DNA from: Anaeramoeba flamelloides
Taxonomy: Eukaryota > Metamonada > Anaeramoebidae
Assembly (NCBI GenBank): GCA_027625915.1
Contig: JANTQA010000016.1
Coordinates: 3,725,001 to 3,789,000 of the forward strand
Reading direction: 5' to 3'
DNA: 64,000 nucleotides
This document shows positions 1 through 11,454 of the stretch, one piece after another. The stretch's first letter is position 1, and every line of letters begins with the position of its first letter. The position numbers and the translations under genes are program-made. The notes below the pieces were generated by a model. It worked only from the letters and a program-made list of their open reading frames with translations, was not told where the DNA came from and made no database searches.

Positions 1-545
1 ACACTAAAATTAATAAAATTAATAAAATTATTGAAAATAACATATTTTAGGATTAGAGAAATTAGTGAAAATGATTTTTTTAGTGAGAAAATAAGATTAT
101 TAGGAGTTTGACCGAATATTGCTAATTTCTGATTTTATCACGAATTTTCATAGTTTTCACGAATTTAACAATTATTCCTGAAAATATCTTTGCCAACTCA
201 AAAATTTAAGATATAATCTTTTGATTATTTACAAAAAATCGAAATAATGAAGTATCAGTTACATTCTTACAACGCATTTTTTAATGTTTATTGACTTTTT
301 AAGTTATTTTTTTGAGAGCATTAATTAAAAATAAAAATTTTTCACAATTTATTACAACTTTTTTTTTTTTTTATCGCAAATTTGGATAATATACGTGTTT
401 TTATTATTATCAGAAATATTTTAGATTATCAGCAAAAAAACATAAATCGACGATAATCTACATTATTGTGAAAAGATAAATTACTCTCTAATTTATCGAT
501 TTGTTATAAAAATTCTAATATTGCTGATAATCCCTATTTGTCCAG
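1..545 (+). repeat. Dispersed repeat E, copy 1
   Basis: This non-coding stretch recurs, diverged but colinear and in the same orientation, at 11455-12005. Shared landmarks in order are CACGAATTT near 165, GCCAACTCAAAAA near 193, a TTATTGA block near 290, AGATTATCAGCAAAAA near 423, the AAAAGATAA-TTACTCTCTAAT block near 471 and TGATAATCCCTATTT at 524-538. No reading frame is visible. The left edge is cut by the window or not definable, and no terminal inverted repeat was certain. A diverged transposon remnant is the likeliest explanation. Confidence 0.6.
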
Positions 546-717
546 AAAAAGAAAAACTTTTACAAAAGAGTTTCAAAAAAGTAAAATATAATTCTAAAAA
601 AATAAAAATGAGTTTTGACCAAAAAAAAAACTCACTAATGGAGTAAAATTACAAATGTAAAATTTCATAAATTCTCAAATCAATATATATATACATATTA
701 GTAAATTATTTTATCTA

Positions 718-1082
718 ACCCAAAAAGATTTCAATTCAAATTAATATATGGATAAAGAGAAAAATAACAAAATTTTTAAACAATAATACACATTCTGCAA
801 GAATAATTTATAAAACTGAATCAAAACCTGATCAAGCCAGAATATCAATCTCTAAAAGAAGATATAAACTCAAAAACAAATTCGAACTTCTGGATTTTGA
901 ACATATTTAGACAAATTCAAATTTCCAAAAAAAAAAGATGAAAATATGAATTGTGAAGTAGAAAATTTAAAATTATTAAATGTAAATCTAAATAAATTTT
1001 GACAAAACTTAATATTAAATAATTATGGATGAAAAGGTCAAGAATATTTTAAAAATTATTAGGAAAATAATATCAATAAATA
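718..1082 (+). mobile_element. LINE fragment, reverse-transcriptase C-terminal region
   Basis: Translation reads INIWIKRKITKFLNNN, then HSARIIYKTESKPDQARIS and SKRRYKLKNKFELLDF. This lines up with the part of the longer LINE near 48380-50231 that follows its thumb-like segment (RINKKIQ, then IKTEAK and YKRKFKLIQKLKILGF in other frames). Several in-frame stops make it a dead fragment. It ends directly against a cluster of hairpin modules at 1083, the same association seen in the LINE near 49.6 kb. Non-LTR origin is inferred from the resemblance to that copy. Confidence 0.55.
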
Positions 1083-1640
1083 GTTGTGCTGTCAAGTGCT
1101 GTAGAGTACCGTGGAGTGCCTAGTTTTTCTTGAGATTTTCTATTTTATTTGTTAAGTTTTCTAGGTTTTTTTGAGGTTTTCTATTTTATTTGTGAAGTGT
1201 TCTAGTTTTTTTTGATGTTTTCTAAAAAATTTGTAAAAACTATCGATTTTCGTTAGGTTTTTTTTACTTTAGAAATAAACCGAAAATTTCTTAAAATTTT
1301 CTGTTTATTTCTAAAGTAAAAAACACCTAACGAAAACCTAGAACACTTCACAAATAAACAGAAAACTCAAGAAAAGCTAATTGTTGTTTTTTTTAATTTA
1401 AGAAATAAAAAGAAAATTTAAAAAACTCAAGAAACATCACAAATAAAACAGAAAACCTCAAGAAAACCTAACGGAACTTAAATTGATTTAAGAAAGAAAC
1501 CGAAAATTTTTTGGATTTTCTTTTTATTTCTAAAATAAAAAAATAATAACGATGATTTTCAAGAATTCAAAAGAATTGAGTAAAATCTTTCATTTTGCTC
1601 TATTCTTTTAAATTCTGGAAAAGCTAATGGAATTTTTTTT
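1083..1640. repeat. Hairpin-module cluster 1
   Basis: It opens with three tandem decamer-like words (GTCAAGTGCT, GTAGAGTACC, GTGGAGTGCC at about 1091-1121). Imperfect hairpins follow: arms around 1255-1325 (TTTACTTTAGAAATAAAC against GTTTATTTCTAAAGTAAA), a CTTGAGATTTTCTATTTTATTTG type answered by CAAATAAAACAGAAAACCTC, and an AATTCAAAAGAATTGAGTAAAATC hairpin at 1565-1616. Spacers are CCTAACG-like. No coding potential is visible. The same modules recur in seven other places in the window. Confidence 0.75.
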
Positions 1641-2049
1641 AAATTCTTGTTTTGATTCAAAAATCAATTGATTTTCTAAACAAAACAAAAATTAAAAAAA
1701 AACTAACTTCTTTAAGAGGAATAGAATTTCATTTTTTGAAAATTCAAAATAAACAAATAAAAAAAAAAAATTCAAAATCTTTCAAGATTAATTTTCGATT
1801 CGGTAAGGAGAAAATAGCATCTCCAAATGTGTAAAAAATTTTAAAATACCTTAAAATTTTAACTTTGAACACTTTCTCTAGAGTTTGCATTCTTGAAAGT
1901 CAACAAATATTAAGTTAAAAGGTAATATTCACAGAGCCTCAAAACTTGGAACTTTCTCAAACAGTTATAACAATTGATTTTTTTTGTTATTAATTGTTTA
2001 CTTTTATAAAAATTAATCAAATACCCATTACTTCCTTAAAAAGCTAGTA
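1641..2049. other. Intergenic, nothing recognised
   Basis: AT-rich DNA. A 60-codon frame at 1652-1834 is Lys/Ile/Asn-biased with no recognisable domain and looks like chance. Confidence 0.5.
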
Positions 2050-2760
2050 AAGCAATTCTTAGCTATTTTTCAAAAATTTTGACTCACTTTATAATGTTAA
2101 TGGAAGCGGCTTTGAGGGTTTTATTTCATATTCTTAACAAAAAATATTTTCAAATTTTTGGATCAAAAAAATTTTTTAATTGTTTGATCAAAATCATTTT
2201 TTATAATTTTGCAAATTTTAGTTTTTCTTTTGTTTTTCAAATTTTTGATCTTTCTTTTTTTTTTGTTTTTCTTTTTTCTATTTTTTTCTTTTTCTTTTTT
2301 TGTTTTTGAAAAATTTTTCTTTTTTTTTCAAATGTTTTTTTTCAATTTTTTTTTTTTTTGATCAAGAAAGATCCTGTGGAAAAAAAAAAAAGATCTCCGA
2401 AAAGACAAATAAGAATTAGAAGATTGAGACTTATGTTATGTCTTTTAAAACGAATTTAATTATTCGTAAAAAATCTAATTGTTAACTTTTTTTCAGTGAA
2501 AACTTCAGTTATAAAAAATCTGTAATGCTCATTTCAAAAATTGTGACTCATCTTTTTTTTTAGTTTTTGGTTTTATTTTTTTCAATTTTAAAAATATATC
2601 AGACTTTTATATATTTAGAATGATTTAAAAGTGAAAAATTAATCAGATTTAATTATTAACAGATCTTGAATACTAAAGGATATATATATATATATATATA
2701 TATTTCAATTTATTATTTCATGTGAGTCACAATATTTGAAATGGAGTTCAGTAAAACACT
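2050..2760 (-). repeat. Dispersed repeat C, copy 1 (MITE-like)
   Basis: The reverse complement matches 52855-53600: a CATTTCAAAAATTGTGACTC end, the AACTTTCACTGA-AAAAAGTTAAC block, AGTCTCAAT, a GATCTTT block, a purine-rich AAAAGAAAAAG tract, and CCTCAAA-CTTCCATTAACAT near the far end. Sequences related to the terminal word TTTCAAAAATTGTGACTCA occur at about 2535-2558 and, inverted, near 2727-2748 and 2070-2090, so inverted terminal repeats are likely. A (TA)n microsatellite at about 2678-2702 lies inside. Frames in it are T-tract artefacts. Confidence 0.65.
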
Positions 2761-2939
2761 TTACATAAACCTGTTATTTTCTTTTAATTTTTTTTTTTTT
2801 GATTATAAGTTCCTGTTATTATTTCCATTATTCTACTTATATTTTCTTTCAAATAAATAAATCTTTTCATATCAATTAACAATATTTTTAATTAAAATTC
2901 GATTATAAATATTAATTATTAATTTTTTTCTCTATAAAG

Positions 2940-4503
2940 CATTCACAACTTTTAAAATTTGAAGTGATAGATGGCACATCATGTATAACACTACCTGAAA
3001 GAGATCAATGGAACAATCAATTAATTGCACAAGAACCGGATCCCATGTATTATGATACTTTTGAAGACTATAAACTTGCTTATAAAAATTGGTCAAAAAA
3101 TGTAATCAGTGAATTAAAGATTATTCCGCCACATGCAAGAGATTTTGAAAAACTGGAATATTTCATAACATCAAAAAAAAAGGGCAAAATAGAAAAAAAG
3201 AGAGAAGAAAGACGAAATAATATAATTTTTAAAAATAAAATTATTAATCAAAAAATTGAAAAAAATATCATCAAAACAAAATGTTTTGATGAATTTTTAA
3301 ATAAAATTCATAATTTCAATTCTTCATATTCCATTGATTCAAATAAGCAGCAAATTGATAAATATATCAATTCGATCAAAAAAAAAAAAATTACCAATCA
3401 GAACCTCAATGATAATGAAGAGAAATTATTCAAAAATGAAAACAAAAAAAATTATAAAACCTTGGATCAAAACACTCAAAAATTATTTGAATCTTTTTCT
3501 GAAAAAGTTGATTTTAATATAAAAAAAAATCAAGCCTTTTATTCAACACCAACTCCAAAAGTTCATGGTATTATCCACGGAAGTTTTAAAAAATCAAAAA
3601 TATACAACAATGCCAAAAAAAAAGATAATACTATTAATAATTTACGCAATAGTCATAGTAGTCGCAGTAATAACAATATTAGTAATAATAATAATACTAA
3701 AACTAATAATGATAATAATAGTAGCAGCAATAGTAGTAATGGTGGTAATAATAATAACAACAACAACAACAACAACAGCATTATTAGAAGAAGAATTAAA
3801 AAAAAAAAAACAGCACGAGAGCCTGTGCGTGTTACTTTGGAAAACCTAGGAAATCTTTGTTTATTTGGTTTAGATCCTATAATGGATAAGCCAAGCAATA
3901 ATTATCATTGCCCAGCCAAAATCAATGGAAAGCAAGTTTTTTTTGAGATTCCACAATATGATTGCTTTCAACAAATAAGTTTAAAAGGATTAAAAGATGC
4001 ACCAGGATATTCAAGACAAATAAAAAAAATATTACTTCAAATTCCACAAATTCACGAAAACAAGCAATTAAATTCTTGGTATTATCCAAAAAAAATTCCC
4101 AAGAATGGTACAAAAATTTCAAAAAAATTTATTAACGGATTATTGGGGAAAAAGAATTTTACATTGAAAGAAATTGAATTAATTCTTTTAAGTGAAATGA
4201 AAATTGATCAACTACAGACTATATCATCTGAAAAGGTTACTTATAGAAACTACAAACAATCCTATTTCCAAGTCTTTTTATCTTCAATTGGAATTTCGAA
4301 CTTTCATTATTTATTTAAAATATTTCAGAATTCTCCTTCAAAATTTGTCCATTCAAAGGTATAATTATTTTCTCTTTTTTCTTTGTTATAATTATTATTT
4401 TTTTTTTTTTTTTTTTTACAAGGATTTATTTTGCGAGTTTTATGTTCAATTTTTAAAGAAGAATTTTCACAAATTAAATTTTAATTTTTTTCTCAAAATT
4501 TAA
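2940..4503 (+). CDS. Unrecognised Asn-rich protein, spliced, 5' exon unresolved
   Basis: The product is not recognised. Two exons are visible: 2940-4358 and 4423-4503, joined by a 64-nt phase-0 intron with donor GTATAA and a long T tract before ACAAG. Joining gives about 499 residues. The frame is open upstream to 2916 with no ATG before 3045, and CTCTATAAAG ending at 2939 is a good acceptor, so a first exon probably lies upstream. The alternative is a start at ATG 3045, which would leave out the well-composed LPERDQWNNQLIAQEPDP segment. Residues about 25-60 are Tyr/Trp-rich; the middle is Lys-rich, then Asn/Ser-rich (near 3640-3790); the C-terminal third (VRVTLENLGNLCLFGLDP onward) is normal, globular-looking sequence and is probably the functional domain. 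Confidence 0.75.
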
Positions 4504-5360
4504 TACATCTGTTTGTTTGTTTAGAAATACTATTTGAATATATAATTAATAACCAGTTGATAATAAAAACTTTGATTCATCGATAATTCATAGAGAAAAA
4601 TCATTCAGATCATCCAATATTTTCTGTTTTTTAAAAAAATTAAATTTTTAATTTTAATAATTTAATACTAATTAATTAACTAATTAACAAAAATGCTAAA
4701 TATTGGTTTCTTAAAGGATTTTCTTTTAAAATATTTGAATTTCTTTTTGTTTAATTTGTTAAATACTTTTTCTCTCTGTAGATTTTTAAAGTCTAAATTT
4801 AATTTTTTTTCAATAAATCATTTTTTTTTTCAAAGATCAAAGACTTTTATCTATTCACTTAATTCTAATCTTTTTAATCTACCAAAAAAAATTAATAGAA
4901 TTAATTTTTTTTTTAATATAAAAAAAAAGTATTTTTGCTTCAAAATTGAATTTTATCAATCATAAAAAATTCATATTTTGCCACTATAAAAAACTATTTC
5001 TTTTCATGGAAAATCAATTGAATTAGAATATCAAATCTTCTAGTTTAAGATAATTTCAAAGTTAAACAATTTGATTATACCTTCTAAAACCATAATTCAC
5101 ACGGGTAGAAATTTGGAAAACATCAAAGTGACTGAATTTGAATTAGAGATATTGTTGAACCCAGTGAGAGAGCGAATCTGGTAATTTCTCCCAAAAATCG
5201 GATCTAGCTCCATAAACCGAGTGGGATTTTGTTCCAATTTCGTTCAGTTTCTATTTTTTTAAAATAGTCAAAAAGATTCAAATTGGTCAAACAATTTCTT
5301 CAAAGAATTAGTGGTTGTTTCTATAAAGCATAAGCCCGATTTTTAATTAAAATTACACAA
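4504..5360. other. Intergenic, nothing recognised
   Basis: AT-rich DNA between the first gene and a nested transposon. A Phe/Asn-rich frame at 4693-4965 has the composition of translated T tracts and no domain. The sequence 5100-5240 is somewhat less AT-rich but shows no open frame. Confidence 0.5.
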
Positions 5361-6994
5361 AGCTATTTCCAAAAAAGAGTGGCAAATTTATTTTAAAATA
5401 TATTTATTAAACTCAATCTTCAAAAAAGTATTTAAATATGCAAAATCATTAAACTATCATTTATTGATTCTTGATAATAATTCAATTTGTATCTTAGTAT
5501 TGCACATAAAATAAAGGATATTAAATTTTCGGATCTAGATTTTATCTGATATTTTTTAGGTGTGAAAATTGCTGTTTATTAAACTCAATTCCAAAAATTG
5601 GGGCACACCTTCAAAATCAATGTAATTCCAAGAAAAGTGATATTTGACTCTTAAATAGAAACATTAGATATTAACAATCAATAGAAATAATTTTAAAGTT
5701 AATTACTTATCATTTTTTTTCATTATTTTTTGATTTTTGATGTATTCTTTTTGTTCAAATAAAAAAAAAATTAAAATTTTTTTCAAAACTCTTTGAAAAT
5801 CTCAAAATCACTTTAAAATGAAATTTAAAAGTTTTGATTCTGATCACAAGAAAAAATTTTTTTTCTCTCTCAAAAATGTAAAAAGATTCTTTTTTGATCG
5901 AGAAAAAATTTTTTTGAAAAAAAAATCATGATATGAGGTGCTATAGCACATGGCCTACAAACATACCTTATTACCATTAATCGAAATGTGAATACTAAAT
6001 GTGTTATTAATGATATTTTCAAAAAATCAAATGTAATTCAACTCGCCAATTCAGAATATGGTGAGTTGAAATGGATTTTCCAAAAGGGTGGAGCTTGTCC
6101 ACACACTTCAAAAAAAAAACTCAAACTTACTTAAACCGTGGATGTAATGTTCTGGACCCTTGACCCCCCAATTCCCCAGATTCAAACCCAATTGAGAATT
6201 TATGGTCAATTATGGATACTAAACTGAAAAATTGTAATCCAATAAACGGAGAAGAATTTATTAAAATTTTCACTAATGTATGGAATACTTTGAGTTGGGA
6301 AACCTTAGAAAATTAGTAAACTCTATATATAAGGATAGATTTAGTTATCAAAAAAAAAAGCTGAATCTATTAATAGTTTTTATTAATTTTTCTTTTAATA
6401 AAAATGGATTTTTTGGTAACCGTGTTCCAAAAATAGGGGCACACTTTTTTTTTATTTTTTCTTTTTTATTTTTTGAATTGAATTTTAAATTTACTATAAA
6501 ATATATAAAGAGTATTAATTTAATATTTTCAGATCTTTTATTATTTTAATGTGTAAGTATCATGTATTTTGGAGTATATTTCTATTAATGTAATTTTTTT
6601 TTTGTGTACCATTTTTTGGAATTGAGTTTATTTTCTTTTTGATGATCGAAAAAATCTTTTTTATAACTTGTTTAATCTCAACAAATTTTCCAATAGAAAC
6701 GAAAAACATACAACTGCGTTTGATTGTTTAAAAAATCATTTGTTTCCTTTTCCATATTTCCAGTTTTTTTATTGAAATTGGTCGTACCTTGTTTTCTTTA
6801 AAAAAAAGTGCAGTTTTTTTTTTCATTTTTTGGGAATATTTCAACTAACATATTTTGAAATAAATACCCTAGTCATTTATCCAATCTGTATTAATATTAA
6901 ACTTAATTATGTATTGTTAATTAACGGATACCTCCACTAACAAAGGATTATTTATAAAATATAAAAAAAATGTCCCACTTTTTTGGAAATACCT
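5361..6994. mobile_element. Carrier repeat, copy A, interrupted by a Tc1 element
   Basis: The termini are inverted: AGCTATTTCCAAAAAAG on the left and, inverted, AGGTATTTCCAAAAAAGTG on the right, followed by TA. Leaving out the Tc1 element and one TA leaves about 585 bp that match copy B at 40248-40833 throughout (for example AGTATTTAAATAT, TCTTAGTATTGCA, TTCCATATTTCCAGTTTTT, TTTTTGGAAATACCTTA). It has no coding potential and is best read as a non-autonomous Tc1/mariner-type transposon. The left flanking dinucleotide is AA, not TA, probably by mutation. Confidence 0.8.
5582..6628 (+). mobile_element. Tc1/mariner-type transposon with decayed transposase
   Basis: The 1047-bp element has inverted ends AACTCAATTCCAAAAA and is flanked by TA at 5580-5581 and 6629-6630. 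The transposase survives from about 5930 to 6330 in the + direction: a KGWSLSTHFKKKTQTYL-like stretch, then PPNSPDSNPIENLWSIM, the conserved block around the last acidic residue of the DDE triad in Tc1 elements. The TKLKNCNPINGEEF tail follows. Stops and frame changes in the N-terminal part make it inactive. Extra copies of the GGGGCACAC word lie near the left end and at about 6438. Confidence 0.88.
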
Positions 6995-7066
6995 TATGGT
7001 GGTTTTTTAAACTGTTTGAGAAAATGGTAAAAAATCAGAAATAATGAAATTTAGGATTTTTTTTTT

Positions 7067-7132
7067 TGGTTAAGGTGAATCAAACCCTTTCCTTCATATT
7101 GTAAACTGGATGTGTTACCACTGCCCCAGACC
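7067..7132 (-). pseudogene. tRNA-Val(UAC)-derived retropseudogene
   Basis: Read on the minus strand, GGCAGTGGTAACACATCCAG followed by TTTACAA matches the D arm and anticodon loop of eukaryotic tRNA-Val with anticodon UAC. GGGTTTGATTCACC resembles a T arm (B box), and the sequence ends CTTAACCA running into an A tract (T tract at 7057-7067 on +). The acceptor, anticodon and D stems pair badly and it is about 66 nt long, so it is not functional. The CCA-like end merging into poly(A) suggests LINE-mediated retroposition or the head of a SINE. Confidence 0.6.
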
Positions 7133-7137
7133 GATGC

Positions 7138-7260
7138 TCAAAATCTTTGATTTTACTCTATTCTTTTGGATTCTGGAAAAGATAGGCACTTGACGGCACT
7201 CTACCAAACTCCATGGAAAGATAGGGCACTTGCCGACAATCTACATAACTTCACTTGTTT
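7138..7260. repeat. Hairpin-module fragment 2
   Basis: Contains the half-hairpin word GATTTTACTCTATTCTTTTG followed by TTCTGGAAAA, then GGCACTTGACGGCACTCTACC and GGGCACTTGCCGACAATCTAC, which are the decamer words of the other clusters in reverse complement. It abuts the tRNA-derived sequence. Confidence 0.65.
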
Positions 7261-7935
7261 ATAATATTAAATCAGTAATTTCAATAAGAAAAACAAATTT
7301 TATTTTGTAATCGGGCAATTTTCACGTTTTTTATTGGTTGAAAAAACAAAAAGAAAAAATATTAATTTCTTAAAAAACGAATATATACTGATATAAATTC
7401 AATAAAGTGTTTTAAAATTTTTTTTTCCATTTTTTAAATTTTTTACTCACACTTTGATGAAAGGTTTTATTGGTTTCAATATTCAGAAAATTTGAAAAAA
7501 TAAGTTGATCCACAAAACATTCTTTGTAACGAACTGTTTGAAAGTATATTTTTTTATCCGAATTTTTTAAAAACAGAAATTAAAACTAAAAATTTTTTTC
7601 CATTTTTTTGAATTTAACGGTAAATATGTCCTTAATAAAATTAAGCACTATTTTTTTCTGATTAATATTTTCGAAATTAAGTTCATAACTTAATTCAATT
7701 AACCACTGTGATAATTTTTTTTAGAATAAAAACACTCTCAACTTTTGAATATCGAAATTATTTTTTGAAATTACTGTGCACTTTTTTATTTTTTTTTGAA
7801 AAATTGGGGTTGAGAAAAGTTTGAAATCAAAGAATAAGTTAATATATTAAATTAGAATGCTTTTCCCGAAAGTTTATCCTTTTAGCACAACTTTTTTTTA
7901 ATTTTACCATTTAAAACTAAAAAAAAACATTTGAG
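7261..7935. other. Intergenic or unresolved 5' region, nothing recognised
   Basis: AT-rich with no open frame that looks coding. If the gene that follows has further 5' exons they should lie here, but I could not identify them. Confidence 0.4.
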
Positions 7936-10261
7936 GACCAAATTAGTGCCTTTTGTGAAAAAGAAAATTCCCATAATTTAGAATTTGTTTTAGTAAATGA
8001 GTTAAAACAAGATAGCGAATCTAAAAATATACATAATTTCAATATTGAATTCAATGCTTTTGGCAAAAAATGTTTTCAAGATAAAGTTAAATTGAAACTT
8101 TATTTATTTTTATTTTTTCATTTAGTTTTTTTAATTGAATTAATGGAAAGTATTTGATCAGTTTTTCATTTTTAGTGTTTTTGGGGTCGTAGGGGCATAT
8201 ATATAAATATATGTTTATTGTTTTTATTCTTTTTTTTTTTTTTTAATAATTTAAATTCTTTACAAACATATCAAAATTTTTCTTGATCTAATTATCTGAC
8301 TTATTTTCCTCTTTCTTTTTACATTTTTTTCTCTCTCATCTTAAAAAATTTATATTTATAAAAATAATTATTAAAAAAAAAAAATAAAATAGCTTGCTTA
8401 TTTGATTCAAGAAATAATAAAAACTCCAAAAGGACAAAAAATACTTGAAAGTTATATTGAAAATAAATCAATTGAAAATTTATATTATATAACTTTTTCA
8501 CTAAATTATTTTGAAGAAACAAAATTATCAATTTTCCCATATAATAATAAATTAAATGAGCGCCTTAATTTATATTCAGAACGGCCATATGATTCCTTTG
8601 AAAAAATTATTTTAACTCATTATTATTTATCATTAATTCTACATTTCATGAAATTTGGGAATTTAAAAGAAGGAAATAATAAAAACAAACTTTTAATTGA
8701 GAATAGTCTACAAAATTTATTATCTTTTTTTATTCTTTCTTGGAAGTCTGATGAAAACAATTTTTGGGAATATATTTTAAAAAAAATATCAAAACCAAAT
8801 ATCCTAATTTCAACTTATTATTTAAATATTTTAATTCATATTTTAAATTTGCCACATCAAGACGTTAAACAATTACTTTGTGTCAAATATGATTTTTTAA
8901 ATGATTTATTATCAATGAGTAAATCAAAGTTTACCAATGTAAGATATTCCGTTTTTCTAGTTTTGAATAAGATATTTATGAATAATCAATGGCTGGAGCA
9001 TATTTGTACATTTTTTAAAAATAATATAAAAAATTTAACATTAATTAATAATATTCTTCCCGAGATTGATTATTATAAAAATAATAATAAAGCCAGGCCT
9101 TCCATAATTTTATCATCAAGATTATTAAATAATTTTTTATTTAATTATTTTAAACTTATTCAAGATCCAAGATATTTAGTTGATTCCTTTATTAATGTAT
9201 CATTTTTCAATATTTTACTTTCTCGTATTGAAAATTATTTAAAAAATGACATTAGTAATGAAACCTTAATTTTAAGTACTAAACTTTTCAAAAAAATAAC
9301 AAAGATATTTCTTCAATTTAATTTATTTAAAATTGATTCAAATAATGATAATGATAATAACAAGAACAAGAACAAAGGCAACAGTAAAGGCAAGGGTAAA
9401 GGCAAGGGCAACAAAGTTAGTAAAACTGATGAGGATGATGAGGTTAATAAAATTGAAAAAATATTAATAAATAAAGAATTCATTGACAAACTTTATTCCT
9501 TAATATCAACAAACCCAAACAAATACCCCGAAACAAAAACTAATTTATTTAAAATTTATTTATTAATTTTTGAGAAAAATGAAATTTATCAATTGAATTT
9601 TAAAGACGATAATTTCTTTGGTAAAATCATTCAAATAGCAAGATCATCGTCAAATGCAAAATTGAACAAACAACTTTGGATATTATTGTATAAATTAATC
9701 TTAAAGCATAAAGAAACAATGAATCTGTTAAAAAAGAAATATTTGAGAATCATTATGGAATTAATCAATACGAATAATCATGACACGATAATCAGCTATG
9801 GGCTAGATTGGATCTCCAAAATATTGGTAATGGATGAAGTTGAAAAACGAAGAATGTCATTAAAATTAAAGCCGATAAGAAACACTAAAAAATCTTTAAA
9901 AACAATAGAAAAGGATGTGAAAACTTTTATTGATTTCTTTCTTGATAATAGTTTATTTGTGAAAATCAATATGATTTATATGAAATATAAAGATAGCCAT
10001 AATGGTACTGTCTTTATCAATTTGGCTAAACTCTATCAAACAATTATTTTTTCCAATAATTGTGTGAAAATTAAAAAAAAAAATATGAAAAAGGAATATG
10101 TAACAGGAATACTAAAAATGGAACAATTGCTTGTCGGGTTTTCCAATGATAAAAAATCACAATCTCCGCTTGTGAAAAAAAATAAATTTGATCAAATTAA
10201 TAAGCGTCACACAATGAACTTGAAAAGAAAATCGAGAATTTTCGGTAAAAAATTAAATTAA
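7936..10261 (+). CDS. Helical protein with RGS-like N-terminal segments, 5' end unresolved
   Basis: The main exon is 8393-10261, open directly after an AAAATAG acceptor, with no early in-frame ATG. A probable upstream exon, 7936-8085, reads DQISAFCEKENSHNLEFVLV and is phase-compatible across a 307-nt intron (8086-8392, weak donor GTTAAA). Both SAFCEKENSHNLEF and the start of the main exon (TPKGQKILESYIENKSIENL) resemble the core helices of RGS domains, in which E-x-S-x-x-N-L is typical; this is resemblance, not proof. The rest, to about residue 670, is leucine/isoleucine-rich alpha-helical sequence like an ARM/HEAT solenoid, broken by an Asn/Lys/Gly low-complexity loop near 9340-9420. The C-terminus is basic. 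If the RGS match holds, a role in G-protein signalling is possible. A further 5' exon is needed because no start codon is visible. Confidence 0.7.
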
Positions 10262-11454
10262 TATTTTTTTTGATAATTTATTTATTTTTTTTGATTTATC
10301 TGTTAACCTATTTGCCCTTTGCATAGATACATTAGTTGGATTTAATACCATTAAATATTTAATATTTTGCCAATATTATAAGTGAATCGTTAATTCTTTT
10401 TCTTTTTCTTTTTCTTTTCTTTTGTTTTTTTTTCTTTTGTTATTTACATTTACGTTTTCTTTTTCTATATTTTTTTCTTTTTATTCTTCTTTTATTTTAA
10501 AAAAACATTATTTTCAATTTTTTTAATTCTTAATCCTATTTTGTCTTTTTTTTTTTCTCAAAAAATTTTTTTGAAATTAGTTTTTAAAAAAACTAATAAC
10601 TTTAAAAAAATATTCAGAAAAAAGAAAATAAATTAAATTCATAACATTTTAACAGGAAAATTATTAATTTTCAAAATTTAAAAATTGATCAAATTCGCGA
10701 AATTTCCAAAACTGTCTATTCTCTTGAGATTTATTGGCTGTAGGTATTTTAAAAACTGCTTTTATAGGAGTATATGGTGGCTTAGGCTAGAGTATTTAGG
10801 TCTGGTTGTTTGGATGATATGTAAGGGGATTTAGTCTCGGATTGTAAAAAAAAATAATAATTAATTATTATTATTCAAGAAGTGTAAAGTACACTCTAGA
10901 TTCACTTTTACTAAAATTTACTCTCAAAAGTAATTTAAGCATAAAATCATCGATTTCATGATTATTCATGGAGGAGTGACATATCCAAAAAATTTTTGAT
11001 GTTTAAAAAGCTAAAAGCAAAAAATTAAATTAAAACTAAAGAAAATTTAAATTTAAAAACATTTTTATGAATCTATTGGTAAAAAATCAAAAAAAAAAAA
11101 ATCCAATGCTATCTTAAATTTTTAACACCCAAAATCACAGCTACGATATTTTTGCTTAATTTATTTTAATTTGATAATTGATCCTGAATATTCATTTAGA
11201 TGGTGGTTACTTAATCGTTGTAATTTCTTTTTTTTTTTTAGATCTGATTTGCTTCTAACCTTTGAACATTTTTTAGCCTTTCCTTTTTCGTTTTTATTTT
11301 TAAGTTACCGATACTTTGTGTTATAGTATCTTCAGTAAAAGTAAGTAACCACTTGATCATTTTCCTTTGTAACTCTTCTTCACAATATAAAGAAGATTGA
11401 TTGAGGGAAAAAATGTAAAAAAAAAATAAAAAGTAATTCATTTTTATTCATTAG
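10262..11454. other. Convergent intergenic region with a possible small ORF
   Basis: It lies between two converging genes. The first 300 bases are T-rich, as expected for 3' ends. On the minus strand 11441-11238 encodes 67 residues; the part LQRKMIKWLLTFTEDTITQS has ordinary protein composition but no recognised domain, and might be a fragment of a dead gene. A short palindrome (GGTTACTTA at 11206 and TAAGTAACC at 11342) brackets that ORF. Little else is visible. Confidence 0.4.

Noticed and set aside
4693-4965. 90-codon frame, Phe/Asn/Leu-rich
   Set aside because: Composition equals translated T and A runs; no domain, no splice context.
8101-8190. ATGGAAA with a GTATTTG...TTTTTAG mini-intron as the first exon of the helical-protein gene
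   Set aside because: The intron would be about 28 nt, shorter than any other here, and the downstream frame does not continue cleanly.
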